DNA of 64,000 nt, from assembly GCA_947464275.1 (NCBI GenBank), contig CANHVU010000001.1:186993-250992 (forward strand). The letters run 5' to 3'. A program made the translations under genes and the position numbers. Numbering within the stretch: position 1 is the first letter of the stretch; every line of letters starts with the position of its first letter. This document shows positions 33,614 through 41,068 of the stretch, piece by piece. Below the pieces are notes generated by a model. It did not search any database. It worked only from the letters and a program-made list of their open reading frames with translations, and was not told where the DNA came from. Origin of the DNA: Bacteroidota bacterium. GTDB taxonomy: Bacteria; Bacteroidota; Bacteroidia; UKL13-3.

Positions 33614-34654
33614 ATGATTGATTTACGAAGTGATACTGTAACAAAGCCGTCATCTGAAATGTTGGAATTCATGATGAAGGCTAGGGTAGGTGATGATGTA
33701 TTTGGAGAAGATTCCGCTGTGAACGAATTACAACATTTTGCTGCTGACATGTTTGGAATGGAAGCATCTTTGTTTTGTGCAAGTGGAACCATGACAAATC
33801 AAATTGCTATTAAATTACATACACAACCAGGTGATGAGGTTATTTGTGATAAACTTTCACATATTTACCTTTATGAAGGTGGAGGAATTGCATCTAATTC
33901 GGGTGCTTCTGTGAGGTTACTAGAAGGTAATTTAGGAAGATTTACAGCAGAACAAGTTGCAGAAAATATTAATGATAGAAACAATATTCATTTTCCAATA
34001 AGCAGTTTGGTAAGCATCGAAAACACAGTGAACAAAGGCGGTGGAGCTTGTTGGGAAATTGACGAAATAGTAAAAATTAAAGAGGTTTGCCAGAACAACA
34101 ATATGGCACTTCACTTGGATGGTGCACGTTTATTCAACGCAATGATAGAAAAGAACCAGTCTCCCCAAATTTTTGGACAATTATTTGATACCATTTCAAT
34201 ATGTTTAAGTAAGGGGCTTGGTGCTCCAGTTGGCTCACTTTTAATTGGCAGTAAGGAACATATTACCAAGGCCACAAGAATTAGAAAAGTAATGGGAGGT
34301 GGTATGCGTCAAGCCGGTTTTTTGGCTGCAGCCGGACTTTTTGCCTTGCAAAATAATATTGAAAGAATTACTGTTGATCATTTAAATGCAAAAAAATTAG
34401 AAGCTTGTTTAAGGACTTGCCTTTTTGTTGATTTCATATACTCCGTTGAAACCAATATTATTATTTTTAAACTAAACCCTCATATTTTAAGTGCCATTCA
34501 GTTAATAGATTTTTTAAAACAGAATAGAATCCTTGCTGTAACTATGGGTAATAATTTAGTGCGATTTGTTTTACATTTAGACATTTCGGAATCAGAACTT
34601 AATTTTGTTATTAACATTTTAAACGAATTGAATTTTAAACGAACTATTCTTTGA
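33614..34654 (+). CDS. Low-specificity threonine aldolase
   Basis: PLP enzyme of the beta-eliminating lyase/fold type I group that cleaves L-threonine or L-allo-threonine to glycine and acetaldehyde. The protein has 346 residues. Landmarks are the N-terminal MIDLRSDTVTKPSSEM, GDDVFGEDSAV, FCASGTMTNQIAIKLH, the HLDGARLFNA aspartate that holds the pyridine ring, and the PLP lysine in CLSKGLGAPVGS. GGGMRQAGFLAAAG follows. It stands alone between the receptor and a WG-repeat gene. Confidence 0.9.
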   Translation: MIDLRSDTVTKPSSEMLEFMMKARVGDDVFGEDSAVNELQHFAADMFGMEASLFCASGTMTNQIAIKLHTQPGDEVICDKLSHIYLYEGGGIASNSGASVRLLEGNLGRFTAEQVAENINDRNNIHFPISSLVSIENTVNKGGGACWEIDEIVKIKEVCQNNNMALHLDGARLFNAMIEKNQSPQIFGQLFDTISICLSKGLGAPVGSLLIGSKEHITKATRIRKVMGGGMRQAGFLAAAGLFALQNNIERITVDHLNAKKLEACLRTCLFVDFIYSVETNIIIFKLNPHILSAIQLIDFLKQNRILAVTMGNNLVRFVLHLDISESELNFVINILNELNFKRTIL

Positions 34655-34689
34655 AAATTTAAAACTAATTAGCATATTCGCCCTCCTTT

Positions 34690-35103
34690 ATGAAAAAAAT
34701 ACTTCTTCTCCTAATAATATTTTGCTTTGCCAATAATTATAGCAATGCACAAAGCAAGAAAAAAGCTGTAGCGAAAGGCTATGATGCTATATACCCCTTT
34801 ATAAAGGGTAAAGCAAAAGTTTCGAAAAATGGAAAATATGGTTATATTAACATGGAAGGCGAAGAATTTATACCGTGTAAATATGAAGAAATTTATCCAT
34901 TTGAAAGAGGAATAGCAAAAGTCCAAAGGACTGGAAAATATGGCTTTATTAATGAACAAGGTGAAGAGATAATAGAGTGCAAGTTTGATTATATTGGTCC
35001 TTTTAAAAATGGAAGAGCTATAGTTAAACTAGGCGGTAAACTTGAAATAATAGATACAGAGGGAACTGTTATTACAGAAGGAAATCACGGTTCGGCTCAA
35101 TAA
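34690..35103 (+). CDS. Exported WG-repeat protein
   Basis: A 137-residue protein with a signal peptide (about 1-20, SNAQS) and three WG-type repeats: YPFIKGKAKVSKNGKYGYIN, YPFERGIAKVQRTGKYGFIN and GPFKNGRAIVKLGGKLEIID. Each ends in an acidic GEE or GT turn. WG repeats form small beta propeller-like or stacked units of unknown binding role. It starts 35 bases after the threonine aldolase gene and could share its transcript. Confidence 0.8.
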   Translation: MKKILLLLIIFCFANNYSNAQSKKKAVAKGYDAIYPFIKGKAKVSKNGKYGYINMEGEEFIPCKYEEIYPFERGIAKVQRTGKYGFINEQGEEIIECKFDYIGPFKNGRAIVKLGGKLEIIDTEGTVITEGNHGSAQ

Positions 35104-35144
35104 ATAATGATTATCATCAAAAAAGGTAATATTTCTGGATATTT

Positions 35145-35175
35145 TTTGCGCTAACAAAAACAAATAGTAATTTCG
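35145..35175 (+). promoter_or_regulatory. Citrate synthase promoter
   Basis: TTTG, a 19-base spacer and TAATTTCG (one mismatch to TAnnTTTG) are correctly spaced. The leader to the ATG would be about 45 bases. Confidence 0.6.
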
Positions 35176-35227
35176 AACGGTTAATATAATTAGTGAGCTG
35201 AAAAGCTATCATACCACATAAATAAAA

Positions 35228-36544
35228 ATGAGTAATTTAAAGAAAAAATTTGCTGATAAAGCACTTCCACTAGCAGTAGAAATTAGAAACTTTGTAAAAG
35301 AAAATGGCGATATAGTTCTTGGTAATTTTACAGTAGAAGATGTATATGCCGGACAAAAAGGAATAATAGGCTTATTAACAGAAACTTCTTTATTAGATTC
35401 TAACGAAGGGATTCGTTTCCGTGGTTATACCATTCCAGAATTAAGACAATTATTACCTAAGGTTCCGGGTGGAACAGAACCGCTTCCTGAAGGTTTGTTT
35501 TACCTTATGCTATTAGGTGAATTACCAACTTATGATGATGTATTAGATATTCAGGCCAATTGGGCAGAGCGTGCTGAGGTTCCTGCTCACGTTTTTGCAG
35601 CTTTGGATGCAATGCCTATAACAACGCATCCAATGACACAGTTTTCAATTGCTATTAACGCCTTACAAACTGACTCAGTATTTGCAAAAGCATACAAAGA
35701 AGGAATCAACAAAAAAGATTATTGGGATTATACATACGAGGATGTTTGTACATTATTAGCTCGTTTACCAAATGTGGCAGCATATATTTACCGCAGAACA
35801 TATAAAAACAATGAGCATATTGCTGCTGACCCTAAATTAGATTGGGCTGCAAATTTTGCGCACATGCTAGGTTACGACCAAAATGAGTTTTATAAATTAA
35901 TGCGTTTATATTTGGTTATTCATGCAGATCACGAAGGTGGAAACGTTTCAGCACATACGACTCATTTGGTTGGTTCTGCGTTATCTGATCCATACTTAAG
36001 TTTAGCAGCGGCTATGAATGGTTTAGCAGGTCCATTACATGGATTAGCAAATCAAGAAGTTATACGTTGGATAAAAGACATGCAAGAAGAAATTGGTGAA
36101 GATCCAACCGAGGAACAAATTGCAAGTTATATCCAAAAAACTTTAACAGAAGGAAAAGTGGTGCCAGGATATGGACACGCTGTATTGCGTAAAACTGATC
36201 CTCGTTTTACTGCTCAACAAGAGTTTGCTAAAACTTATATGCCTGATGATAAATTGGTAAATATAGTTTGGAAAATATACAAAGTGGCTCCTCCTATTTT
36301 AGAAAATACAGGAAAAATTAAAAATCCTTGGCCAAATGTTGATGCACATTCAGGAGCATTATTATTACATTATGGCTTTGCTGAATACGAATTTTACACT
36401 GTACTGTTTGGAGTTAGCCGTGCATTAGGCGTAATGGCATCGTTACTTTGGGATAGAGCTTTAGGATTACCCTTAGAAAGACCAAAATCAGTAACTTACG
36501 AATGGTTAAAAAATACTGTTGCAGCTAAAAAAGCAACTTCATAA
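35228..36544 (+). CDS. gltA: Citrate synthase, mitochondrial-type
   Basis: First committed TCA-cycle step: oxaloacetate plus acetyl-CoA to citrate. The 438-residue sequence is closest in pattern to the dimeric eukaryotic mitochondrial form rather than the hexameric E. coli form. Active-site motifs are intact: [12 protein letters not shown] (His corresponding to pig H274), [16 protein letters not shown] (H320) and [14 protein letters not shown] (D375). [20 protein letters not shown] is also present. It has its own promoter and terminator. Confidence 0.94.
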   Translation: MSNLKKKFADKALPLAVEIRNFVKENGDIVLGNFTVEDVYAGQKGIIGLLTETSLLDSNEGIRFRGYTIPELRQLLPKVPGGTEPLPEGLFYLMLLGELPTYDDVLDIQANWAERAEVPAHVFAALDAMPITTHPMTQFSIAINALQTDSVFAKAYKEGINKKDYWDYTYEDVCTLLARLPNVAAYIYRRTYKNNEHIAADPKLDWAANFAHMLGYDQNEFYKLMRLYLVIHADHEGGNVSAHTTHLVGSALSDPYLSLAAAMNGLAGPLHGLANQEVIRWIKDMQEEIGEDPTEEQIASYIQKTLTEGKVVPGYGHAVLRKTDPRFTAQQEFAKTYMPDDKLVNIVWKIYKVAPPILENTGKIKNPWPNVDAHSGALLLHYGFAEYEFYTVLFGVSRALGVMASLLWDRALGLPLERPKSVTYEWLKNTVAAKKATS

Positions 36545-36563
36545 TTCTAAAAATTAATATTTT

Positions 36564-36595
36564 AAGAGCCTCTAAGTTTTACTTAGGGGCTTTTT
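36564..36595 (+). terminator. Citrate synthase terminator
   Basis: AAGAGCCTCTAAG and CTTAGGGGCTTTT pair over 13 positions with two G:T pairs, a five-base loop and a T-rich tail. It lies between the convergent citrate synthase and thioredoxin genes. Confidence 0.75.
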
Positions 36596-37049
36596 ATTTT
36601 AGAATTATCACAATTTGGTCTAATATTTTTAAAAAATCTTCTGGACCAAGGTATCCTGCAACTAATTGTATCTGTTTTTTATTCGGTTGAATAAAGTAGG
36701 TAGTAGGAAAACCGGTTGATTTACCTTGAGTTAATTGAGAATAGAGGTCACGACCAGAAATCTTTACTCCATCTAAATCATACTGAACATCTGCAATTTC
36801 AGGATTGAATTTTATAATAATAAAATCCTTATTTAAAGCATTTATTATTTTGGTGTCGGTATAAGTATCCCTATCCATTTTTTTACACCAGCCACACCAG
36901 TCGGTATAAGCATCTACCAAAATAATTTTGTTAGTTTTTTTAGCCAATGGATATCCAGTATTCCAATCTAACCATTTTAACTCTTTATCAGCATTTGTAA
37001 AGGAGGTATGAAGTAGTAATGCAAAAATGGCAAAAAAAAAGTTCTTCAT
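36594..37049 (-). CDS. Exported thioredoxin-fold protein
   Basis: A 151-residue protein with a signal peptide (about 1-20, HTSFTNA). The thioredoxin-like domain has the redox motif in DWCGWCKKMD and the cis-proline loop GFPTTYF. This is a thioredoxin_7/DUF255-like type, likely periplasmic, acting as a thiol-disulfide oxidoreductase. It starts 12 bases after the alpha/beta hydrolase stop and is co-transcribed with it. The substrate is unknown. Confidence 0.85.
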   Translation of the reverse strand: MKNFFFAIFALLLHTSFTNADKELKWLDWNTGYPLAKKTNKIILVDAYTDWCGWCKKMDRDTYTDTKIINALNKDFIIIKFNPEIADVQYDLDGVKISGRDLYSQLTQGKSTGFPTTYFIQPNKKQIQLVAGYLGPEDFLKILDQIVIILK

Positions 37050-37061
37050 GTATATATTGTT

Positions 37062-37751
37062 TTAATTATCAAAAAATTCTGTTATCAAATACTTGAGTAT
37101 ATCAATATTTAATTGGTTAAATTCATGAGGTGAATTAGGTAATACTAATAATTGCGAATTCGACACCTTGGAATAAATGTCTATTGTATCATTTAAACTA
37201 GCGGTTTTATCCCTATCACCTATAGCAAAAAGAACGGGGCATTTTATTTTCATAAAATCCTCATCGGTTATCAGTTTACCTTTGGCTAAATCCATCATCA
37301 TATTACTTGTGCTTTTCAATAAATTTTTCCAAACATTGATACCATGGATCATCATTAAATTATTTGCAAATCCAGGAACCTTGTCCATCATTTTATCGGG
37401 GTTTAAGAATTCTAATTCTTTTGTTGCAGACTCAAGATCCCATTTTAATTTTACACTACAGCTAAAGATTTTATTTACCCGTTCAGGATATTTTATTGCA
37501 AACATTAGAGCCGCATAACCGCCCATACTATAGCCAAACAAATTTATCTTTTCTATTTTATTAGTATTTAAATAGTCAAGAATATCATTTACAAAAACCT
37601 CAAAAGTTAAACCATTTAATGGCATAAAATTTCCACCATGCCCACTAAAATTAAGTGTATGGACGTTATAATTTGTACCAAGCTTTTCTTTGATATCATT
37701 AAATTGAGCGGAAGAGCCAAGTGCGCCATGTAAAAATAAAATATTCAACAT
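37062..37751 (-). CDS. Alpha/beta hydrolase (MenH-like candidate)
   Basis: A 229-residue cytoplasmic alpha/beta hydrolase. The oxyanion region is FLHGALGSS, the nucleophile elbow GYSMGG, the acid GDRDKTAS and the base PNSPHEF, so the triad is complete. Many esterases and peptidases share this pattern. Because menaquinone genes (hotdog thioesterase and isochorismate synthase) lie 0.9 kb away, MenH (SHCHC synthase) is one candidate, but the strand differs and no MenH-specific residue was identified. Confidence 0.8.
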   Translation of the reverse strand: MLNILFLHGALGSSAQFNDIKEKLGTNYNVHTLNFSGHGGNFMPLNGLTFEVFVNDILDYLNTNKIEKINLFGYSMGGYAALMFAIKYPERVNKIFSCSVKLKWDLESATKELEFLNPDKMMDKVPGFANNLMMIHGINVWKNLLKSTSNMMMDLAKGKLITDEDFMKIKCPVLFAIGDRDKTASLNDTIDIYSKVSNSQLLVLPNSPHEFNQLNIDILKYLITEFFDN

Positions 37752-37862
37752 AAAGGATGTTTTTTATATTGCAATGTAAAAAAAAATGTTAAAAAATGGA
37801 CTAAAAATAACTATTTCAACATGGACCAAAAAAATAGTACATTTTTTTTCAAAGCTTTTTTA

Positions 37863-37870
37863 TACTTTTG
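37863..37870 (+). promoter_or_regulatory. -7 promoter box of the DUF4468 gene
   Basis: TACTTTTG fits TAnnTTTG, 31 bases before the TTG start codon. The -33 element is unclear. Confidence 0.5.
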
Positions 37871-37901
37871 ATGTCTGATTTATTAATTAACTGTAACTAA
37901 A

Positions 37902-38585
37902 TTGAAAACAATAAAAATTACAATCACCATTTTTCTATTAGGATTTGCTCAATTAATCTATGCACAAGGTCAAGATCAAACTTCACCAACTTATGATTAT
38001 AGTTACACTGATAGCACTAGTAACACAGGAGGTGGTGAAACCACTTCAGACTCATCTAATGCAAATACGGAGAATGCTGTTGAGGTTTACAAACGCATAG
38101 TTTTAAACCTTGATTCAAACACAAATTTAATTACCTATACTGGGATTATGGAGCAAGAAGAAAGTGGAAGTGACTCCTTATATGCAAGAGCTAAAAAGTT
38201 TGGAGAAAGACTTTTTGGAAAAGATAAGAACATATTCGAAGTTCAAAAATATGGGCAAAAGTTGGTTATGAATGGCTCAATTACAGCTTATTCATACGCA
38301 AATAAATATAATAAAAAAAGTATTGGAAAATATGAGTTCAAAATGACGGTTTCGATAAAAGAGGGGCGTTATAAGTACACAATAACAAATCTTGTACATC
38401 AAGGGCCAATTCCAGCAAATGGAAAGCCTTATAGAAATTACTTTGAATACTATTATAATTCACCAACAAACGTAAGAGGAAACGATACAATATTGCGATA
38501 CGCTGATAAGGAAATAAAAGACACAATAGCAAGGTTTCAAAATTCAATGAAAGAACCTAAAATTATTGATGAAGATGAATGGTAG
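37902..38585 (+). CDS. Exported DUF4468-type protein
   Basis: A 227-residue protein starting at TTG, with a signal peptide (about 1-21, LIYAQ). A Ser/Thr/Asn-rich linker follows (about 22-58), then a domain resembling DUF4468, a TBP-like fold family of Bacteroidota. The domain has VEVYKRIVLNLDSNT, SLYARAKKFGERLFG, GQKLVMNGSITAYSY and KEGRYKYTITNLVH. Function unknown. It has its own promoter and a strong terminator. Confidence 0.7.
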   Translation: MKTIKITITIFLLGFAQLIYAQGQDQTSPTYDYSYTDSTSNTGGGETTSDSSNANTENAVEVYKRIVLNLDSNTNLITYTGIMEQEESGSDSLYARAKKFGERLFGKDKNIFEVQKYGQKLVMNGSITAYSYANKYNKKSIGKYEFKMTVSIKEGRYKYTITNLVHQGPIPANGKPYRNYFEYYYNSPTNVRGNDTILRYADKEIKDTIARFQNSMKEPKIIDEDEW

Positions 38586-38596
38586 ATAATTTAAAT

Positions 38597-38632
38597 AAAA
38601 AGGCCATCAACATAATTGTTGATGGCCTTTTT
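38597..38632 (+). terminator. Terminator of the DUF4468 gene
   Basis: AAAAAGGCCATCAACA and TGTTGATGGCCTTTTT form a perfect 16-bp stem with a four-base loop, followed by T-rich sequence. Confidence 0.9.
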
Positions 38633-38652
38633 ATTTTTCAAATATTTAAAAG

Positions 38653-38660
38653 TACTTTCG
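38653..38660 (+). promoter_or_regulatory. -7 promoter box of the menaquinone pair
   Basis: TACTTTCG (one mismatch to TAnnTTTG) ends four bases before the ATG at 38665. The transcript would be leaderless. Confidence 0.45.
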
Positions 38661-38664
38661 CAAT

Positions 38665-39096
38665 ATGTCATTAATAATAACATCTGAAGTAACTTTAGAA
38701 GCGTTGCAATCAAGAAACAAGAACACTATGAGTGAATGGTTAGGTATAGAGTTTATAGAACTTTCACCCGACTATTTAATGGCAAAAATGCCAGTAGATC
38801 ATAGAACCACTCAACCACTTGGAGTGGTAAACGGTGGTGCCTTTTGTGCATTAGCTGAAACAGTGGGCAGTATGGCAGCTAATTTATGCATAGATAGAAA
38901 TAAGTTTGTAGCACTTGGCTTAGATATTAATGCTAATCATGTGCGTTCAGCGGGTAAGGGTTGGGTTTATGGTAAAGCCTTACCTCTACATTTAGGGAAA
39001 TCTACTCAGGTTTGGGAAATCAGAATTACAGATGATGACGACAAACTTTGTTGTATCAGTAGGTTAACGATGAGTGTAATTGAAATAAGAAAATAG
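38665..39096 (+). CDS. menI: Hotdog-fold thioesterase, probable DHNA-CoA thioesterase
   Basis: A 143-residue PaaI/YdiI-type hotdog enzyme. The catalytic helix reads VVNGGAFCALAETVGSMAAN, with the expected acidic residue (Glu). HRTTQPLGV precedes it and the NHVRSAGKGWVYGKA strand follows. It ends six bases before menF, so menaquinone synthesis (hydrolysis of 1,4-dihydroxy-2-naphthoyl-CoA) is the likely role. The name rests on context; a general acyl-CoA thioesterase is the alternative. Confidence 0.75.
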   Translation: MSLIITSEVTLEALQSRNKNTMSEWLGIEFIELSPDYLMAKMPVDHRTTQPLGVVNGGAFCALAETVGSMAANLCIDRNKFVALGLDINANHVRSAGKGWVYGKALPLHLGKSTQVWEIRITDDDDKLCCISRLTMSVIEIRK

Positions 39097-39102
39097 CAAA
39101 TT

Positions 39103-40098
39103 TTGAACAAAGCAACTGTATTTTACAAACTTCCTGGCAAAACAGAAATAGTTAAAAAAACAGGAATAATAGATCCTGTATTAAAGCCAATTCCATTTGA
39201 TGATATTACAGAAGAATTATTTCTTTTTTCACCATACAATAGTGGGAATTTAACATATGTTATCAAGTTAAGTGATGAGATTTTAAAGTTTGAAACAATA
39301 GGGTATTCACAAAATAATATTAACCATTACGATACTGAATTTGATTTCGTCCTAAAAACAAATGAAGCTATTAGCAACATGAAGGACTCAAATGAAATGA
39401 GCAAAGTGGTTATGGCTCGGTGTTCTAAAAAGAATATTGATTATGAATTAGATATCAATACTTATTTTTTAAACTTATGTTTAAACTATCCTAACTCATT
39501 TGTTTATGCTGTATCAAGTGCAGTAACAGGAACATGGATGGCTGCAACCCCAGAAATCTTATTAAAAACCAATTATTCAATCATTGAAACCATAGCGTTA
39601 GCAGGAACTATGTTAAGTAATTCGAAAGGTACATGGGGGGACAAGGAAATAGATGAACACCACCAAGTAGAATTATTTATTGAAGAAATTGCTCAAAAGC
39701 ACCATTTTAAAATAAAAGAAATCATAGGGCCAACTGACTTGATAACAGGCCATTTAAAACACTTATACTCCCATTTTACATTTGAATATCACCCCAAATC
39801 TTTAAATAAATTTATTGAAGAGTTGAACCCAACGCCTGCTGTAGGTGGAGTACCTAAAAATAAAGCATTAGATTTTATTAAAAAAAATGAAAACTTAAAC
39901 AGACGGTTTTATACTGGTTTTGTTGGAGTAATGAATAAAAAGGAAACAAATGTATTTGTTAACTTGAGATGTATGGAGCTTTTTAAAAAGCACATCGATT
40001 TATATGCAGGTTGTGGTATTACAAAACATTCAGATGCAAATGCTGAGTGGATAGAAACTGAAAATAAACTGAAAACATTAGGTAATTTTTTACCTTAA
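39103..40098 (+). CDS. menF: Isochorismate synthase
   Basis: Converts chorismate to isochorismate, the entry to menaquinone. A 331-residue chorismate-binding enzyme starting at TTG. Conserved parts are MVMARCSK, MAATPEILLK, ALAGTMLSN, ELNPTPAVGGVPKNKAL, RRFYTGFVGV and YAGCGITKHSDANAEWIETE. It is shorter than E. coli MenF because the N-terminal region is reduced, as in many Bacteroidota. Anthranilate synthase and PabB are less likely because of the pairing with a thioesterase. It converges on tadA with a 9-base overlap of the 3' ends. Confidence 0.88.
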   Translation: MNKATVFYKLPGKTEIVKKTGIIDPVLKPIPFDDITEELFLFSPYNSGNLTYVIKLSDEILKFETIGYSQNNINHYDTEFDFVLKTNEAISNMKDSNEMSKVVMARCSKKNIDYELDINTYFLNLCLNYPNSFVYAVSSAVTGTWMAATPEILLKTNYSIIETIALAGTMLSNSKGTWGDKEIDEHHQVELFIEEIAQKHHFKIKEIIGPTDLITGHLKHLYSHFTFEYHPKSLNKFIEELNPTPAVGGVPKNKALDFIKKNENLNRRFYTGFVGVMNKKETNVFVNLRCMELFKKHIDLYAGCGITKHSDANAEWIETENKLKTLGNFLP

Positions 40099-40533
40099 AT
40101 TTTTAAAAAACTGTTTCATTAAGTCAGAAGCTTCATCGGCCAAAATGCCTTTTTCTATTTTTGTTTTAGGATGTAAATTTACCAAGGCCTTTTGAAACCC
40201 CCTTTTATCATCTGATGCCGCATAGACAACCCTATTGAACTGTGCCCAAAAAATAGCCCCGGCACACATGATGCAAGGCTCTAAAGTAATATATATAGTA
40301 CAGTCAGGTAGGTATTTGGCTCCTAAAAAATTAGCCGCAGCAGTAATTGCTTGCATTTCGGCATGAGCCGTTACATCATTTAAACGCTCTGTTAGATTAT
40401 GTCCTTTGCCAATAATTTGATTATTGGATACAACCACGCATCCAACTGGTATTTCCCCAATTGAAAATGCTTTTTGGGCTTCAAGCAAAGCTTGTTTCAT
40501 AAAGTATTCATCCGAAAACAAAATTGATTCCAT
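40090..40533 (-). CDS. tadA: tRNA-specific adenosine deaminase
   Basis: Makes inosine at the wobble position of tRNA-Arg(ACG). The 147-residue protein has both zinc motifs, AHAEMQAI and EPCIMCAGA, plus FNRVVYAASDDKRGF. Guanine or cytosine deaminase relatives share these motifs, but the length and the AEMQAI context favour TadA. It overlaps menF tail to tail. Confidence 0.9.
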   Translation of the reverse strand: MESILFSDEYFMKQALLEAQKAFSIGEIPVGCVVVSNNQIIGKGHNLTERLNDVTAHAEMQAITAAANFLGAKYLPDCTIYITLEPCIMCAGAIFWAQFNRVVYAASDDKRGFQKALVNLHPKTKIEKGILADEASDLMKQFFKNLR

Positions 40534-40617
40534 ATAATTCTATTTAATTTAAAGCAATCTTAATTTATGCAATTTGACTTTTAATATTTAATTTGCAAAG
40601 CTTGTAGCGCTAAAATA

Positions 40618-41028
40618 ATGAACAAAGTAAGTACAATTTGCATAATTAATGATGATGATATTTTTACGTTTATTCTTAAAAAAAGTATAACTAAACTAAA
40701 TATTTGTAATGAAGTAATTTCTTTTATTAACGGTGATGAAGCAATAAAAGAATTTGAAAAACCAAATTCGAGTATCCCAAACATTATATTATTAGATATT
40801 AATATGCCTGTGCTTAATGGATGGGATTTTTTAACCGAGTTTGTTAAAATAAATATCCCAATTAAGGTAGATATTTATTTAATAAGTGCCCATATTTCTA
40901 ATGAAGATTTGATTAAAGCTAAAAATCAAAAAGAAATAACAGGAATATTAACTGATCCGACCGACAATAAAATTCTAATAGAAATTGTAGAAACATATAC
41001 TGGTAGTAATAAAAAAGGCTCACTTTAA
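40618..41028 (+). CDS. Stand-alone response-regulator receiver protein
   Basis: A 136-residue CheY-like single domain. The acidic cluster INDDD and the phospho-acceptor Asp60 in NIILLDINMPVLNGWDF are intact, and Ser90 fills the switch Ser/Thr position (LISAH). The conserved lysine of the usual KP motif is replaced: the loop reads ILTDPTDN (Asp at about 113). That lysine normally contacts the phosphoryl group, so signalling may be altered. No histidine kinase or output domain is adjacent. The stop codon lies inside a terminator stem. Confidence 0.85.
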   Translation: MNKVSTICIINDDDIFTFILKKSITKLNICNEVISFINGDEAIKEFEKPNSSIPNIILLDINMPVLNGWDFLTEFVKINIPIKVDIYLISAHISNEDLIKAKNQKEITGILTDPTDNKILIEIVETYTGSNKKGSL

Positions 41029-41049
41029 AATATAAAGTGAGCCTTTTTT
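41011..41049. terminator. Bidirectional terminator between the receiver and giant T9SS genes
   Basis: AAAAAAGGCTCACTTTA and TAAAGTGAGCCTTTTTT form a perfect 17-bp stem with a five-base loop. It includes the stop codon of the receiver gene and ends 20 bases before the stop of the convergent 2605-aa gene. Confidence 0.9.
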
Positions 41050-41068
41050 ATGATGTTCTTATTTTGCC

